Shown here piece by piece: positions 7,847 to 15,454 of a stretch of DNA of 26,079 bases. The notes below the pieces were generated by a model. It did no database searches. It was given only the letters and a program-made list of their open reading frames with translations, and had not been told where the DNA came from. Source of the DNA: JBCAWW01 sp039024315 (GTDB lineage: Bacteria; Bacteroidota; Bacteroidia; J057); assembly GCA_039024315.1 (NCBI GenBank), contig JBCCQN010000116.1, positions 1 through 26,079 on the forward strand, in the 5' to 3' direction. Each line of letters begins with the position of its first letter. Position 1 is the stretch's first letter. A program made the translations under genes and the position numbers.

Positions 7847-7912
7847 AGAGGCTGGTTAGTGGCTGCTGCCAAGATACACATTCTTTACAGATTTGGTGGC
7901 GCTGCCATAAGT

Positions 7913-7941
7913 AAAAAGCGCTACCCATTGGGTAACGCTTT
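7913..7941 (-). terminator. rho-independent terminator of gcvP
   Basis: On the minus strand AAAGCGTTACCC (7941-7930) pairs with GGGTAGCGCTTT (7926-7915): 11 pairs and one mismatch, with a three-base loop. The stem runs into a short T tract (TTTTT ending at 7913). It lies about 27 bp beyond the gcvP stop and in the expected orientation. Confidence 0.75.
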
Positions 7942-7967
7942 CATATCTAATTTTGATGTATCCTGTC

Positions 7968-10850
7968 CTAAACTTCCTCGGCATAAGCCTCGATAGGCGG
8001 ACAAGTACAGACTACGTTTCTATCACCATAAGTATTGTTGACACGAGCTACGCTCGGCCAAAACTTCTGTACTCTTAAGCTCGGTAATGGGAAAGCAGCT
8101 TTGCTACGAGAATAGCTGTGCTCCCACTCATCGCCAGCGATTTGAGCAAGGGTATGCGGTGCATTGTGCAAGACATTGTCTTCTTTGTCGACGATACCCA
8201 ACTCTACTTCTTGGATCTCATTGCGAATGCTAATCATTGCTTCGCAAAAACGATCCAATTCGCTCAATGGCTCACTCTCCGTAGGTTCGATCATAATCGT
8301 TCCGGGAACCGGCCAAGAAACAGTAGGCGCATGGAAACCGTAATCGATCAAACGCTTAGTAATATCATCCACTTCAAGGCCACACTTTTGCTTGAAGGCG
8401 CGCAAGTCCAAAATAAACTCATGCGCTACGCGCCCGCTAGTTCCTTCAAATAGGACAGAATAGTGATCTTGTAAGCGGCTCTTGAGGTAGTTGGCATTGA
8501 GGATCGCATAGCGAGTTGCCTCGGTCATACCTTCGCTGCCTAACATCAAACAATAAGCGTAGGAAATCAATAAGATGGAGGTACTACCATAAGGAGTGGC
8601 AGCCACTGCACTGATGCCTTGTTCGCCGCCTGTTTCTACTAACACATGGCTCGGTAGAAAAGGCAAGAGGTGAGCCGCTACGCCGATGGGGCCCATACCA
8701 GGACCACCACCACCATGAGGAATCGCAAAGGTCTTGTGGAGGTTGAGGTGGCAAACATCCGCCCCAATGCTTCCCGGGCTGGTAAGACCTACCTGCGCAT
8801 TCATGTTGGCACCATCCATGTAAACTTGGCCACCATGCTGATGAACGATCTCACAAATATCTTTCACGCCTTCTTCAAATACCCCATAAGTAGAAGGGTA
8901 AGTGATCATGAGGCAAGAGAGGTTTTCAGAATGCTTTTCCGCTTTCTCACGGAGGTCATCGATATCGATATTGCCAATATCATCCGTTTTTACCACCACG
9001 ACCTTCATGCCTGCCATAACGGCTGAGGCAGGGTTGGTACCATGCGCTGAATCAGGAATCAAAGCGATATTGCGATGATCATCGCTACGGCTGAGGTGAT
9101 AAGCTCGGATCACCATTAAACCTGTATATTCTCCCTGAGCACCTGAGTTAGGTTGGAAAGAGATGCCGGCAAAACCCGTAACATCGGCGAGGATATCGCC
9201 CAATTCGGTAACTACCTGATCATAGCCCTTGGCTTGCTCTTTAGGCACAAATGGGTGCAGCTTAGCAAATTCTGGCCAGCTAACAGGTATCAACTCGGTA
9301 GCGGCGTTGAGCTTCATGGTACATGACCCCAAGGGAATCATCGCCGTATTGAGCGACAAATCTTTGTTTTCCAAAGATTTGATGTAGCGCATCATCGCTG
9401 TTTCCGAGTGATATGAGTTGAAAACAGGATGAGTAAGATATGTTGAAGTACGTTGGTACTGCCCATCTAGGCTGGAAGCTGCATCGGCAAGCGTATTGGT
9501 AGGATCGAAGCCGTTAAGGGTAGTCCCTGTCGCTTGGGCAAAAATGCTGAGGAGTTGTCTTACATCAGCGGGCTCGGTACACTCGTCAAGCGAAATGCTC
9601 ACTTGATTTTCGTTGTAATAGAGGTTCACGCCTTCGCCAAGGGCGATCTCCCTGATTTTAGCCGCATCTGCTACTTCGACCGTGATGGTATCGAAATAGT
9701 TGGCATTAGTAGGAGTAATTCCTAAAGTCTTAAGGCCTGCCACTAAACTATTGGTCATGGCGTGAATCCGGCCAGCAATGGCTTTGACCCCTTTAGGACC
9801 GTGATAGACGGCATACATACCCGCCATGATAGCGAGTAGAGCCTGAGCGGTACAGATATTAGAAGTAGCCTTGTCGCGACGAATGTGCTGCTCTCTAGTC
9901 TGTAGAGTCATGCGCATGGCTGGATTGCCTTGAGCGTCGATAGAGACGCCAATGATACGACCCGGTAGCAAACGCAAAAATTCCTCCTTACAGGCAAAAT
10001 AAGCTGCGTGAGGGCCCCCATAACCCATCGGTACCCCAAAACGTTGAGCGGTGCCTACGGCTACATCGGCGCCAAATTCGCCTGGTGCTTGGAGTAGAGC
10101 CAGAGACATCAAATCAGCTGCTACGATGAGGTAGCTTTTTTGAGCGTGAAGTTGATCTGCTAGGGCTTGGTAAGTATTGACTTCCCCTCTACGATCAGGG
10201 TACTGAACGATGGCAGCGAAGACGCTGTCGTCCACTACAAACTCTTTAGGATCGGCAATTTTGATTTCGATGCCAATACCAGCGGCTCTGCTTCGCAGAA
10301 CGTCTATCGTCTGTGGGAGACAATATTTGTCTACTAGAATAGTGTTAGCATTGCTCTTGCGATCTTTTTTGGCTTTCTGTGAGAAAGTCATGCTCATCGC
10401 TTCAGCCGCAGCAGTAGCTTCGTCAAGGAGAGAAGCGTTCGCCACCGGCAAAACGCTAAGATCACTCACCATAGTCTGGAAGTTGAGTAGCGCTTCCAAA
10501 CGTCCCTGAGAAATTTCGGCCTGATAAGGGGTATATTGTGTGTACCAGCCCGGATTTTCAAATATATTGCGCAAAATCACCGATGGGGTGATGCAGTCAT
10601 AATATCCTAAGCCAATATAGCTTCGATACAGTTCGTTTTGCGCAGCAATACCTTTTAGACGCTGGAGGTATTCATTTTCCCCCAATGCTTCGAGGGTTTT
10701 GAGACTTTTTTCCAGTCTAATCCGTGCCGGAACGGTTTCTTCAATCAGCTGCTCGAGGGAAGAGGCATTTACCACCTTCAGCATATGGGCCAAATCAGCC
10801 TCAGAGGGGCCGATATGGCGCTTGTCAAATGTATCTGGATGCTTGATCAT
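7968..10850 (-). CDS. gcvP: glycine dehydrogenase (aminomethyl-transferring), P-protein
   Basis: This 960-aa PLP enzyme decarboxylates glycine and passes the aminomethyl group to lipoylated GcvH in the glycine cleavage system. It is the fused one-chain form: an N-terminal half starting DTFDKRHIGPSEADL and a C-terminal half with the PLP-binding lysine at Lys706 in HLNLHKTF, followed by the glycine loop HGGGGPGMGPIG. Also visible are PLGSCTMKLNA (506-516) and SAHGTNPASA (601-610). The length and lysine position agree with E. coli GcvP. I set the start at the ATG at 10848-10850 (MIKHPDTF); the frame stays open upstream to 11033, but that part is antisense to pcm and unlike the family. gcvH and gcvT are not in this window. 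Confidence 0.97.
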   Translation of the reverse strand: MIKHPDTFDKRHIGPSEADLAHMLKVVNASSLEQLIEETVPARIRLEKSLKTLEALGENEYLQRLKGIAAQNELYRSYIGLGYYDCITPSVILRNIFENPGWYTQYTPYQAEISQGRLEALLNFQTMVSDLSVLPVANASLLDEATAAAEAMSMTFSQKAKKDRKSNANTILVDKYCLPQTIDVLRSRAAGIGIEIKIADPKEFVVDDSVFAAIVQYPDRRGEVNTYQALADQLHAQKSYLIVAADLMSLALLQAPGEFGADVAVGTAQRFGVPMGYGGPHAAYFACKEEFLRLLPGRIIGVSIDAQGNPAMRMTLQTREQHIRRDKATSNICTAQALLAIMAGMYAVYHGPKGVKAIAGRIHAMTNSLVAGLKTLGITPTNANYFDTITVEVADAAKIREIALGEGVNLYYNENQVSISLDECTEPADVRQLLSIFAQATGTTLNGFDPTNTLADAASSLDGQYQRTSTYLTHPVFNSYHSETAMMRYIKSLENKDLSLNTAMIPLGSCTMKLNAATELIPVSWPEFAKLHPFVPKEQAKGYDQVVTELGDILADVTGFAGISFQPNSGAQGEYTGLMVIRAYHLSRSDDHRNIALIPDSAHGTNPASAVMAGMKVVVVKTDDIGNIDIDDLREKAEKHSENLSCLMITYPSTYGVFEEGVKDICEIVHQHGGQVYMDGANMNAQVGLTSPGSIGADVCHLNLHKTFAIPHGGGGPGMGPIGVAAHLLPFLPSHVLVETGGEQGISAVAATPYGSTSILLISYAYCLMLGSEGMTEATRYAILNANYLKSRLQDHYSVLFEGTSGRVAHEFILDLRAFKQKCGLEVDDITKRLIDYGFHAPTVSWPVPGTIMIEPTESEPLSELDRFCEAMISIRNEIQEVELGIVDKEDNVLHNAPHTLAQIAGDEWEHSYSRSKAAFPLPSLRVQKFWPSVARVNNTYGDRNVVCTCPPIEAYAEEV

Positions 10851-10905
10851 ATAGGAAGGAGAAATTTTGAGTGCAAATTTCGTGTATTTATGGGAACTTT
10901 GAAAC

Positions 10906-11559
10906 ATGCTCGATACTTTCAAACATAAAGGCCAGCGTAAACGTCTTGTCCAGGAGTTGATGGACCGGGGAATAACGGACAAGGGCGTATTGGACGCCCT
11001 CCTTGCAGTACCCCGGCATAAGTTTGTCGACACCGCCTTCGAAGCGGACGCTTATGTCGACAAAGCCTTGCCCATCCCTCAAGGGCAGACGATCAGCCAA
11101 CCATTTACGGTCGCATATCAAAGCCAACTTTTGCGCCTGAAAGCCAAAATGAAGGTACTCGAAATCGGTACTGGTTCTGGATATCAAGCCGCAGTCCTTT
11201 GTAAAATGGGGATGAGAGTCTTTTCTGTAGAAATCGATCCCAAACTCCATCATTTGGCCAAGTCTCGTCTCGAAGATATGGAGTGTAGTACCAAATTACT
11301 CCAAGGCGATGGCTCCAAAGGCTGGCCGCTATATCAACCCTTTGATCGGATAATTGTTACGGCTGCAAGCCCCCGAATTCCGGAACCTTTGAAGAAACAA
11401 TTGGCCATTGGTGGCATCATGGTAATCCCTACTGGAGACTTGGCTCAACAAAACATGCTGGTTGTCAAACGCAAGTCCACCAATGAGTATGAAATCGAAA
11501 AGCTTCAAGCCTTCAGATTTGTGCCCTTACGCGGTAAATACGGTTTTGCTAGTGAATAA
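10906..11559 (+). CDS. pcm: protein-L-isoaspartate O-methyltransferase
   Basis: This 217-aa cytoplasmic enzyme methylates L-isoaspartyl residues in aged proteins using S-adenosylmethionine, starting their repair. The family signature PIPQGQTISQP (57-67) is followed by the SAM-binding motif VLEIGTGSGYQAAVL (84-98) and the acidic ribose-binding strand VFSVEIDP. The C-terminal segment FVPLRGKYGF is also typical. Length matches the family (about 205-230 aa). The gene is divergent from gcvP with only 55 bp between starts. A GGAAGGAG run at 10853-10860 is too far from the ATG to serve as its Shine-Dalgarno. An A/T-rich tail without a clear terminator follows. Confidence 0.96.
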   Translation: MLDTFKHKGQRKRLVQELMDRGITDKGVLDALLAVPRHKFVDTAFEADAYVDKALPIPQGQTISQPFTVAYQSQLLRLKAKMKVLEIGTGSGYQAAVLCKMGMRVFSVEIDPKLHHLAKSRLEDMECSTKLLQGDGSKGWPLYQPFDRIIVTAASPRIPEPLKKQLAIGGIMVIPTGDLAQQNMLVVKRKSTNEYEIEKLQAFRFVPLRGKYGFASE

Positions 11560-11603
11560 AAAATTATCTCCCTTCAACAAAAACAAGCGTTCCATGAAAT
11601 GGT

Positions 11604-11705
11604 AAAAAGGCAAAAAAAAATGCGTTAAGACACAAAAAAAAGAAAAAAAATAGGCTAAGACATCCCTCAAGACAGGAGAAAATGCTTAAAGAATGCTATT
11701 TCTCC
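11604..11705. other. phased A-tracts, AAGACA repeats and hairpin upstream of the beta-barrel gene
   Basis: The 241-bp gap between pcm and the beta-barrel gene contains A-runs at 11604-11608, 11612-11620, 11634-11641 and 11643-11650. Their centres are spaced by about one or two helical turns, a pattern expected to bend DNA. AAGACA occurs three times (11627, 11657, 11669). GGAGAAA (11675-11681) and TTTCTCC (11699-11705) form an inverted repeat with a 17-base loop. Nearer the gene, TAATTTG at 11735-11741 is a partial -7 element. Confidence 0.4.
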
Positions 11706-11800
11706 TCCCTCCTTACATAATTGGTGAATATTTGTAATTTGCGCGCTTGTTAACAATTCTCTCCTGTTGGGAGTTCGCAGATTAAAGCAATTATTCACGC

Positions 11801-12595
11801 ATGAAAAATCTTCTATTCACTTTTGCCTTTGTGCTCCTCGGCCTCAGTGTGGCAGTAGGACAAACCAAGCCTCTTGCGGGCGATTGGGGGGTTGGCTTTC
11901 GGATTACGGGTCTCCAAAACGTTTCTTTGGAGGATTTTCGTACTGACGAGTTTGATATTCCCCAAGCATTAGGGCGCTATTACTTGACTGATCGTCTGGC
12001 CGCAAGGCTAACTTTTGGTGTTCAGAGCACCAATTCTGTTAGTGATTTTACTTTTGGGTATACCGACGCTGTGCGTTTTCCTCAACCTTATCGGGTTGAT
12101 ACTGTGACTCGCACTACTGTATCCCAGACGGGTTTCAATTTTAGTCCTGGCATCGAGTGGCACATGGCTCTTGAATCTCCTAAGCTTGATCCTTATGTGG
12201 GGGCTGAAATTCCGATTTCCTTCTTAGGCCCACAAACGGTCAGCTTTGACAACGAATACCAGTACTTGGACACAGCTGGCGCAGTGGTTTTTAAATCTGA
12301 TATCAACACCCGTACTGAGACTGCCGGTGGCTTTAGCGTTGGATTAAACCTCATTGCTGGTTTCAACTACTTCATCACGGACAAAATCTCTTTTGGTGCC
12401 GAATACAATCTAGGTACTGCCTTCTCACAAATGGGCGGTGATATCAGAGTTTCGCAAACGGGCGTGGTCCAACCTACTGCCAATGTAGATGCTCTGCTTA
12501 CCATCAATGACAACTTTACCGTCAAGGAGGTAACTACCAATTTGGGCGTTGGCCTTGCTAGTAGTGGAGGGGTCAATTTCTCTTTCTTCTGGTAG
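11801..12595 (+). CDS. putative outer-membrane beta-barrel protein
   Basis: The 264-aa product begins with a Sec signal peptide (MKNLLFTFAFVLLGLSVAVGQ, cleavage near residue 20). The remainder is a series of alternating polar/hydrophobic strands with short turns, for example RYYLTDRLAARLTFGVQS and ISFGAEYNLGTAF. It ends in VNFSFFW, an aromatic C-terminus of the kind recognised by the BAM machinery. This fits the porin-like outer-membrane-barrel families common in Bacteroidota. The ligand or pore function cannot be told. It stands alone between pcm and the convergent truA. Several central strands (INTRTETAGGFSVGLNLIAGFNYF) read like a small eight-stranded barrel. Confidence 0.82.
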   Translation: MKNLLFTFAFVLLGLSVAVGQTKPLAGDWGVGFRITGLQNVSLEDFRTDEFDIPQALGRYYLTDRLAARLTFGVQSTNSVSDFTFGYTDAVRFPQPYRVDTVTRTTVSQTGFNFSPGIEWHMALESPKLDPYVGAEIPISFLGPQTVSFDNEYQYLDTAGAVVFKSDINTRTETAGGFSVGLNLIAGFNYFITDKISFGAEYNLGTAFSQMGGDIRVSQTGVVQPTANVDALLTINDNFTVKEVTTNLGVGLASSGGVNFSFFW

Positions 12596-12629
12596 CGTTC
12601 AGCGAAGCTGAAAATATAAATAAGGCTCT

Positions 12630-12654
12630 AGACTTAGGTTTAGGGTCTTTTTTT
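12630..12654 (+). terminator. candidate terminator after the beta-barrel gene
   Basis: AGAC (12630-12633) can pair with GTCT (12645-12648), extended by G-T pairs, and the stem runs directly into seven Ts. A second small hairpin, TTCAGC-GAA-GCTGAA, lies at 12599-12613 just after the stop codon. The stems are short, so confidence is moderate. Confidence 0.45.
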
Positions 12655-12658
12655 GTTG

Positions 12659-12681
12659 GCTGCTGCGCAGAACGCTTGGCC
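12659..12681. repeat. 23-bp repeat, copy 1
   Basis: The block around the core GCTGCTGCGCAGAACGCTT occurs here and at 21873-21895 with one mismatch in 23 bases (G versus A at position 20). Both copies follow a gene's 3' end and a T-rich terminator-like run. Here the copy ends two bases before the truA stop codon. It contains the self-complementary octamer CTGCGCAG. Confidence 0.65.
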
Positions 12682-12683
12682 TA

Positions 12684-13439
12684 CTAATTGGCAATCAGCG
12701 CCAAGCTTCCCGCTGGATATTGCACCTCAGTCAAGAACAGCCCTTTAGCCTCAGCGTTCGGTCCAGCCGCCTTACGATCCTGAGCCTCAATTATCTCACG
12801 AAAATCTTGGACACTCAAGCGTCCCGTTCCTACCCAAAGTAGCGTTCCTACCAAGGCGCGGACCATGCCGCGGAGAAATCGATCGGCACCTACATGAAAG
12901 AGCAGTAGATCATCAGTCTCCTCAAATTCTGCTCGGCGGATATCACAGAGATAGGTGAGATTGTTGCCATGTGCTTTACAAAAAGAAGCAAATTCTTTGT
13001 ATTCGAGTAAGCTAGCGGCGGCTTCCTGCATCTTTGCGAGATTCAGTTCAGTTTTAACCCAGCTAGCGGTGAATTGATATTCAGGGTTTTTGCGCTTGGT
13101 GATTTGATAAATATAAGCTCGGTGGCTGGCGTCAAAGCGAGCATGCAATGGCATCTGGGTGGCTTGGTACACTGCTTTGACGGCAATATCATCTGGCAAA
13201 ATCCCATTGAGCCCCGCAAGCAGGCGGCGATCCTGTAGACTATCAGTATCAAAGTGCACCATCAATTGGCGCGCATGTACTCCTGCATCCGTCCTACCTG
13301 CGCCCATACAGGCTGTCTCTTGCCTGAGAAAAGTACTCAAGGCCTCCTCTAGTTTCTGCTGCACACTGATGGCATTGTTTTGCCTTTGCCAGCCGGCATA
13401 ATGAGTTCCTTGATAAGAGATGTCGAGGAAGTAACGCAT
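12684..13439 (-). CDS. truA: tRNA pseudouridine(38-40) synthase
   Basis: This 251-aa enzyme isomerises uridines 38-40 in the anticodon stem-loop of tRNAs. The start MRYFLDISYQGTHYAGWQRQ is the family N-terminus and the catalytic aspartate is Asp51 in GRTDAGVHA. FLRGMVRALVGTLLWVG is the conserved C-terminal R-x-M-V-R segment. I set the ATG at 13437-13439; an in-frame start at 13508 would precede the -7 element of a good promoter (13484-13516) and adds a basic extension not seen in the family. It converges with the beta-barrel gene and is divergent from the DUF4293 gene. There is no Shine-Dalgarno at normal spacing. Confidence 0.95.
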   Translation of the reverse strand: MRYFLDISYQGTHYAGWQRQNNAISVQQKLEEALSTFLRQETACMGAGRTDAGVHARQLMVHFDTDSLQDRRLLAGLNGILPDDIAVKAVYQATQMPLHARFDASHRAYIYQITKRKNPEYQFTASWVKTELNLAKMQEAAASLLEYKEFASFCKAHGNNLTYLCDIRRAEFEETDDLLLFHVGADRFLRGMVRALVGTLLWVGTGRLSVQDFREIIEAQDRKAAGPNAEAKGLFLTEVQYPAGSLALIAN

Positions 13440-13454
13440 TCCTGCAATTTTTTT

Positions 13455-13462
13455 TACCTTTG
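13455..13462 (+). promoter_or_regulatory. candidate -7 element for the DUF4293/permease transcript
   Basis: TACCTTTG matches the Bacteroidota TAnnTTTG -7 consensus exactly, about 65 bp before the DUF4293 start. I see no TTG at the proper distance upstream, where the DNA overlaps the truA start, so only the -7 half is supported. Confidence 0.4.
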
Positions 13463-13483
13463 GTTTCGATTTACAAATCACGC

Positions 13484-13516
13484 CAAATTTACAACCTCGC
13501 CTCGACAAGCGGCAAA
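13484..13516 (-). promoter_or_regulatory. Bacteroidota-type promoter for truA
   Basis: On the minus strand TTTG (13516-13513) is followed after 21 bases by TAAATTTG (13491-13484), an exact match to TAnnTTTG. Transcription would begin near 13477, giving a leader of about 38 bases before the truA ATG at 13439. Confidence 0.55.
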
Positions 13517-13527
13517 TTTGCTTTCCT

Positions 13528-14025
13528 ATGTTGCAAAGAATTCAATCCATCTTTTTTCTTTTAGCCATCATCGTCAATTTCGCGGTGCTTTTTACGCCCG
13601 TTTGGCAGTACAGCGATGCTGGCCAAGTTGAAGTCCTCAATGGTCTTGCGCAAATGGCTCCCGAAGCCGAAGGCAGCAGCGTCAATTTTTTTGAGCACCA
13701 AGACGCAATGAAGTCGGTACTTCACTCCATATTTATGGGGATGACGGTATTGAGTGGGGCTTATATTTTGTGGTTAATTTTCCAGTTTGAAAATCGTCCC
13801 CGCCAAATTCGTCTTGGCTACATTGGTGCAGTTTTGATCTTGGTAGAGATTTTAGCCCTAGTATTACTAACGCAACAAGGGCCTGATTTCGTAGGTATCT
13901 CTGCCGCAAGTACGCCCGGCTATGGCATGATTTTTCCCGTTGTGGCGGTCTTTTTGATATTTTTGGGCGTTAGAGGCATTCGTAAAGACGAAGAAATGGT
14001 ACGTTCTGTAGATCGGATCCGTTAA
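13528..14025 (+). CDS. DUF4293-family four-helix membrane protein
   Basis: The 165-aa protein has four predicted membrane helices at about 5-25, 64-86, 94-115 and 131-150, with a soluble loop between the first two. The N-terminal MLQRIQSIFFLLAIIVNF and the basic C-terminal tail ending in VRSVDRIR are characteristic of the DUF4293 family, which is largely confined to Bacteroidota and has no known function. It lies nine bp upstream of the OppB-like permease and is probably the first gene of that transcript. No Shine-Dalgarno is visible. Whether it works with the transporter or is merely co-expressed cannot be decided here. Confidence 0.88.
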   Translation: MLQRIQSIFFLLAIIVNFAVLFTPVWQYSDAGQVEVLNGLAQMAPEAEGSSVNFFEHQDAMKSVLHSIFMGMTVLSGAYILWLIFQFENRPRQIRLGYIGAVLILVEILALVLLTQQGPDFVGISAASTPGYGMIFPVVAVFLIFLGVRGIRKDEEMVRSVDRIR

Positions 14026-14034
14026 TATAAAACG

Positions 14035-15453
14035 ATGTGGCAGTACCTGATCAAAAGGCTCTTGTTGATGGTGCCTACGGTATGGCTGATCAGCGTGCTG
14101 GCTTTTTTCATTAGCCATAAAGTTGGTCTTTCTCCGGTCATCAACCAATGTGGTTCAGTACTTACTGAGCCCAACATGATTAAGTTGCGAGATTGCCAAA
14201 GGCGGGCGATAGATACCTTTAATTTAGATAAGCCGCCTTTTTACTTTTCTTTACATTCTTGGGCTGATCCTGATACACTACACCATATCATTGTTGATCG
14301 CGAAAAAGCGGCTCTTTCACGCTTGTTGCAGCACAATGGCCAATGGGCGCTCGTCAACAAATGGCGTGTTTTACAGCAATCCTTCCTGCGCAAGAATTTA
14401 GTCTTTAAGCTGCCTCAAGATAGCCTTACTGATGACAATCGCTCAGTCCGCGTAGCACGACTTAAAACCGCTCGGAGACGAGCCTTTGACCTGCAATATT
14501 ATGGCCAACCCAAAGATTTGAAGAGAATTCTTAGCGCTTTGGATAGCCTCTACAGTTTAGATGCTGTTTTTGTACCGCTAGTCGCGGAACGCCAAAAACT
14601 AGTTGAACAACTCCATCTTCTTGAAACAGAGACTAATCGCTGGGGGATTTTTGTTCCCCGCTTTAAATGGAATGGTTTTGATAATCAATATCACGCTTGG
14701 CTGGCCAAGGTGATAAAAAGGGGAGATTTCGGATATTCCATGAAAAAAGCCAATATCTCGCAAACGATTGGCTCTTTGTTTTTCTACACCGCATTTTTGG
14801 CATTATTAGGCACCCTACTTGTTTTAGGCCTAGGCATTCCGATGGGAATTTTGGCTGCCCGAAAAAAAGATGGTTGGTGGGATCGTTTCTCGGCTATATT
14901 AGTTTTTGCTTTTCGGGCGGTTCCTGAATTTTGGTTAGGGCTAGTGCTGCTGATGTTTTTTGCAAATCCAGACTTTGCCAATTGGTTTGATAGTTCTTTT
15001 GTGCCTTCCAATCCTACTACTTGGAAGCTTATCTCTCGCTATATATTACCGACGATTGCCTACAGTTATGGCTCATTAGCTGTCGTCAGTAGAGTAGTGC
15101 GAGCCAATATGTTAGAGCAATTATCTAGCGATTATGTGCGCACAGCGAGAACCAAAGGCTTGAGTCAAAAGCGTGTTTTATACGGACACGCTTTGCGGAA
15201 CGCTCTCATCCCACTCGTAACCCTTATCTCTGGTCTCTTTCCGGCGATGATTGGCGGCTCCCTGATTTTGGAAACCGTTTTTCAGATCCCTGGCCTTGGC
15301 AAAACGCTATTTGAATCCATCATAAATAATGACGCCCCCGTGATCCTTGCAATGTTTAGCCTACTAGGGCTATTGACCATGATTGGCTATTGGGTTACCG
15401 ATGTCTTGTATCATTGGCTAGACCCACGTATCACACTCAATCGGAAAAACTAA
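14035..15453 (+). CDS. OppB/DppB-like ABC transporter permease with large periplasmic insertion
   Basis: This 472-aa inner-membrane protein is the B-type permease of a peptide-type ABC importer. Residues 1-28 (MWQYLIKRLLLMVPTVWLIS...) form the first membrane helix. RGDFGYSM (229-236) and the following five hydrophobic segments match the family. The ATPase-contact (EAA) loop is at 364-396 (DYVRTARTKGLSQKRVLYGHALRN). The usual family length is about 300-340 aa; the excess lies between LDKPPFY (64-70) and RGDFG, where some 140 charged, helix-prone residues are inserted in the periplasmic loop. It overlaps nothing and is followed after one base by the C-type permease. No binding protein or ATPase gene is adjacent, so the substrate is unknown. 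Confidence 0.9.
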   Translation: MWQYLIKRLLLMVPTVWLISVLAFFISHKVGLSPVINQCGSVLTEPNMIKLRDCQRRAIDTFNLDKPPFYFSLHSWADPDTLHHIIVDREKAALSRLLQHNGQWALVNKWRVLQQSFLRKNLVFKLPQDSLTDDNRSVRVARLKTARRRAFDLQYYGQPKDLKRILSALDSLYSLDAVFVPLVAERQKLVEQLHLLETETNRWGIFVPRFKWNGFDNQYHAWLAKVIKRGDFGYSMKKANISQTIGSLFFYTAFLALLGTLLVLGLGIPMGILAARKKDGWWDRFSAILVFAFRAVPEFWLGLVLLMFFANPDFANWFDSSFVPSNPTTWKLISRYILPTIAYSYGSLAVVSRVVRANMLEQLSSDYVRTARTKGLSQKRVLYGHALRNALIPLVTLISGLFPAMIGGSLILETVFQIPGLGKTLFESIINNDAPVILAMFSLLGLLTMIGYWVTDVLYHWLDPRITLNRKN

Positions 15454-15454
15454 A

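Noticed and set aside
8118..9026. Plus-strand open frames of about 110-118 residues inside gcvP.
   Set aside because: They lie wholly antisense to a strongly conserved coding region and have no recognisable domain.
10888..11253. A 121-residue minus-strand frame and a gcvP 5' extension, both opposite pcm.
   Set aside because: pcm has complete family motifs on the plus strand; the antisense frames show none and have no start signals.
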